The notes under the pieces: generated by a model
What the model was told of the DNA's origin: nothing
The model's input: the letters and a program-made list of their open reading frames with translations, nothing else
Database searches by the model: none
Shown: positions 63,686 through 64,000 of the stretch, one piece after another
Position numbering within the stretch: the first letter of the stretch is position 1
Layout: each line of letters starts with the position of its first letter
DNA from: Cepaea nemoralis
Taxonomy: Eukaryota > Mollusca > Gastropoda > Stylommatophora > Helicidae
DNA: 64,000 nucleotides
Assembly (NCBI GenBank): GCA_014155875.1
Contig: JACEFZ010017697.1
Location: 1 to 64,000, forward strand
Direction: 5' to 3'
Position numbers and translations under genes: made by a program

Positions 63686-64000
63686 CTGGTCGAGCACACG
63701 GAGCACGTATTTATGCGAGCAAACTTGGGATCGCACCACGTACTAGGATTACAAAGGGTTACAATACTAGAGGATCGGTTTCAATGCATTGGGTCCTTTC
63801 TCATCTTGCACGATCTCTCTCGACAGTGCCGCTACCCGCTTGAAGAGAGCACAGCACAGCACACGAAGGCCGTAGCACCAGAGATACCCCCCCCCCCCCC
63901 CCTTACACATGGGTCTCTGAAAAGCACTAGAGAAGCGAATACTGAAAACACTGCACTTGAGAAGCAATTGCCGAAAACAATATACTAGAGAAGCGATTGA
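63686..64000. other. Intron sequence to window edge
   Basis: No further exon found. A C16-17 run lies at 63886-63902. Three diverged repeats of about 32 bp (ACTAGAGAAGCGAATACTGA, ACTTGAGAAGCAATTGCCGA, ACTAGAGAAGCGATTG) end the window. Confidence 0.55.

Overview
The window looks like animal nuclear DNA from a genome with very high repeat and microsatellite content. It carries nested retrotransposons, tRNA-derived SINEs, long simple-sequence tracts and one intron-containing gene. The retroelement types (RTE-type LINEs with an endonuclease, I/Nimb-like LINEs carrying RNase H, mariner fragments, a 4-bp-target LTR element) and the GMC oxidoreductase fit an invertebrate. I lean to a mollusc, perhaps a gastropod, because RNase H-bearing LINEs of this style are common there. 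That placement is inference. There is no bacterial, plasmid or phage organisation and no CRISPR array.

The only conventional cellular gene recognised is the 3' part of a GMC-family FAD oxidoreductase (glucose/choline dehydrogenase-like) on the minus strand at 58101-63685. It has four exons in consistent phase with canonical splice sites, and its 5' exons lie beyond the right edge. Its introns are filled with LINE, SINE, mariner and (ATC)n/(AT)n sequence. Almost everything else with an open frame is retroelement coding sequence or a by-product of simple repeats.

Layout: 1-5.9 kb, a LINE scrap, GA/TTC repeats, the first copy of a G/T-rich composite repeat (called GT-unit here), an RTE fragment and SINE-1. 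5.9-13.6 kb, an LTR retrotransposon inserted into a second GT-unit, which resumes at 13.6-16 kb. 17.1-22 kb, a three-level nest: a rearranged RTE-A host, a complete-length RTE-B inside it, and a 668-bp solo-LTR-like sequence inside that. 22.9-25.2 kb, a TTAG-based tandem array broken by two SINE-1 copies and an RTE fragment. 26-30 kb, I-type LINE remains, a 57-bp minisatellite interrupted by an RTE tail, a SINE-3 interrupted by an RTE-C tail, and a mariner scrap. 30.8-34.6 kb, a SINE-LINE-SINE nest: SINE-1 hosts a full-length RTE-A, which hosts another SINE-1. 38.4-45.7 kb, a tandem segmental duplication; one unit has lost about 1.35 kb and the other gained an RNase H-bearing LINE. 45.7-57 kb, CT, TCTG, GT and AAAC-type arrays with scattered LINE/SINE pieces. 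57.4-64 kb, the GMC gene region.

The nesting order was read from target-site duplications (TSDs) visible in the sequence. LINE families here end in family-specific short tandem tails, so they look like one source of the microsatellites. The most unusual item is the GT-unit: conserved 5' head, 1.5-2 kb of nearly C-free G/T sequence, and a conserved 3' end with AATAAA and a (TTCG)n tail, in four large copies plus one isolated 3' end.
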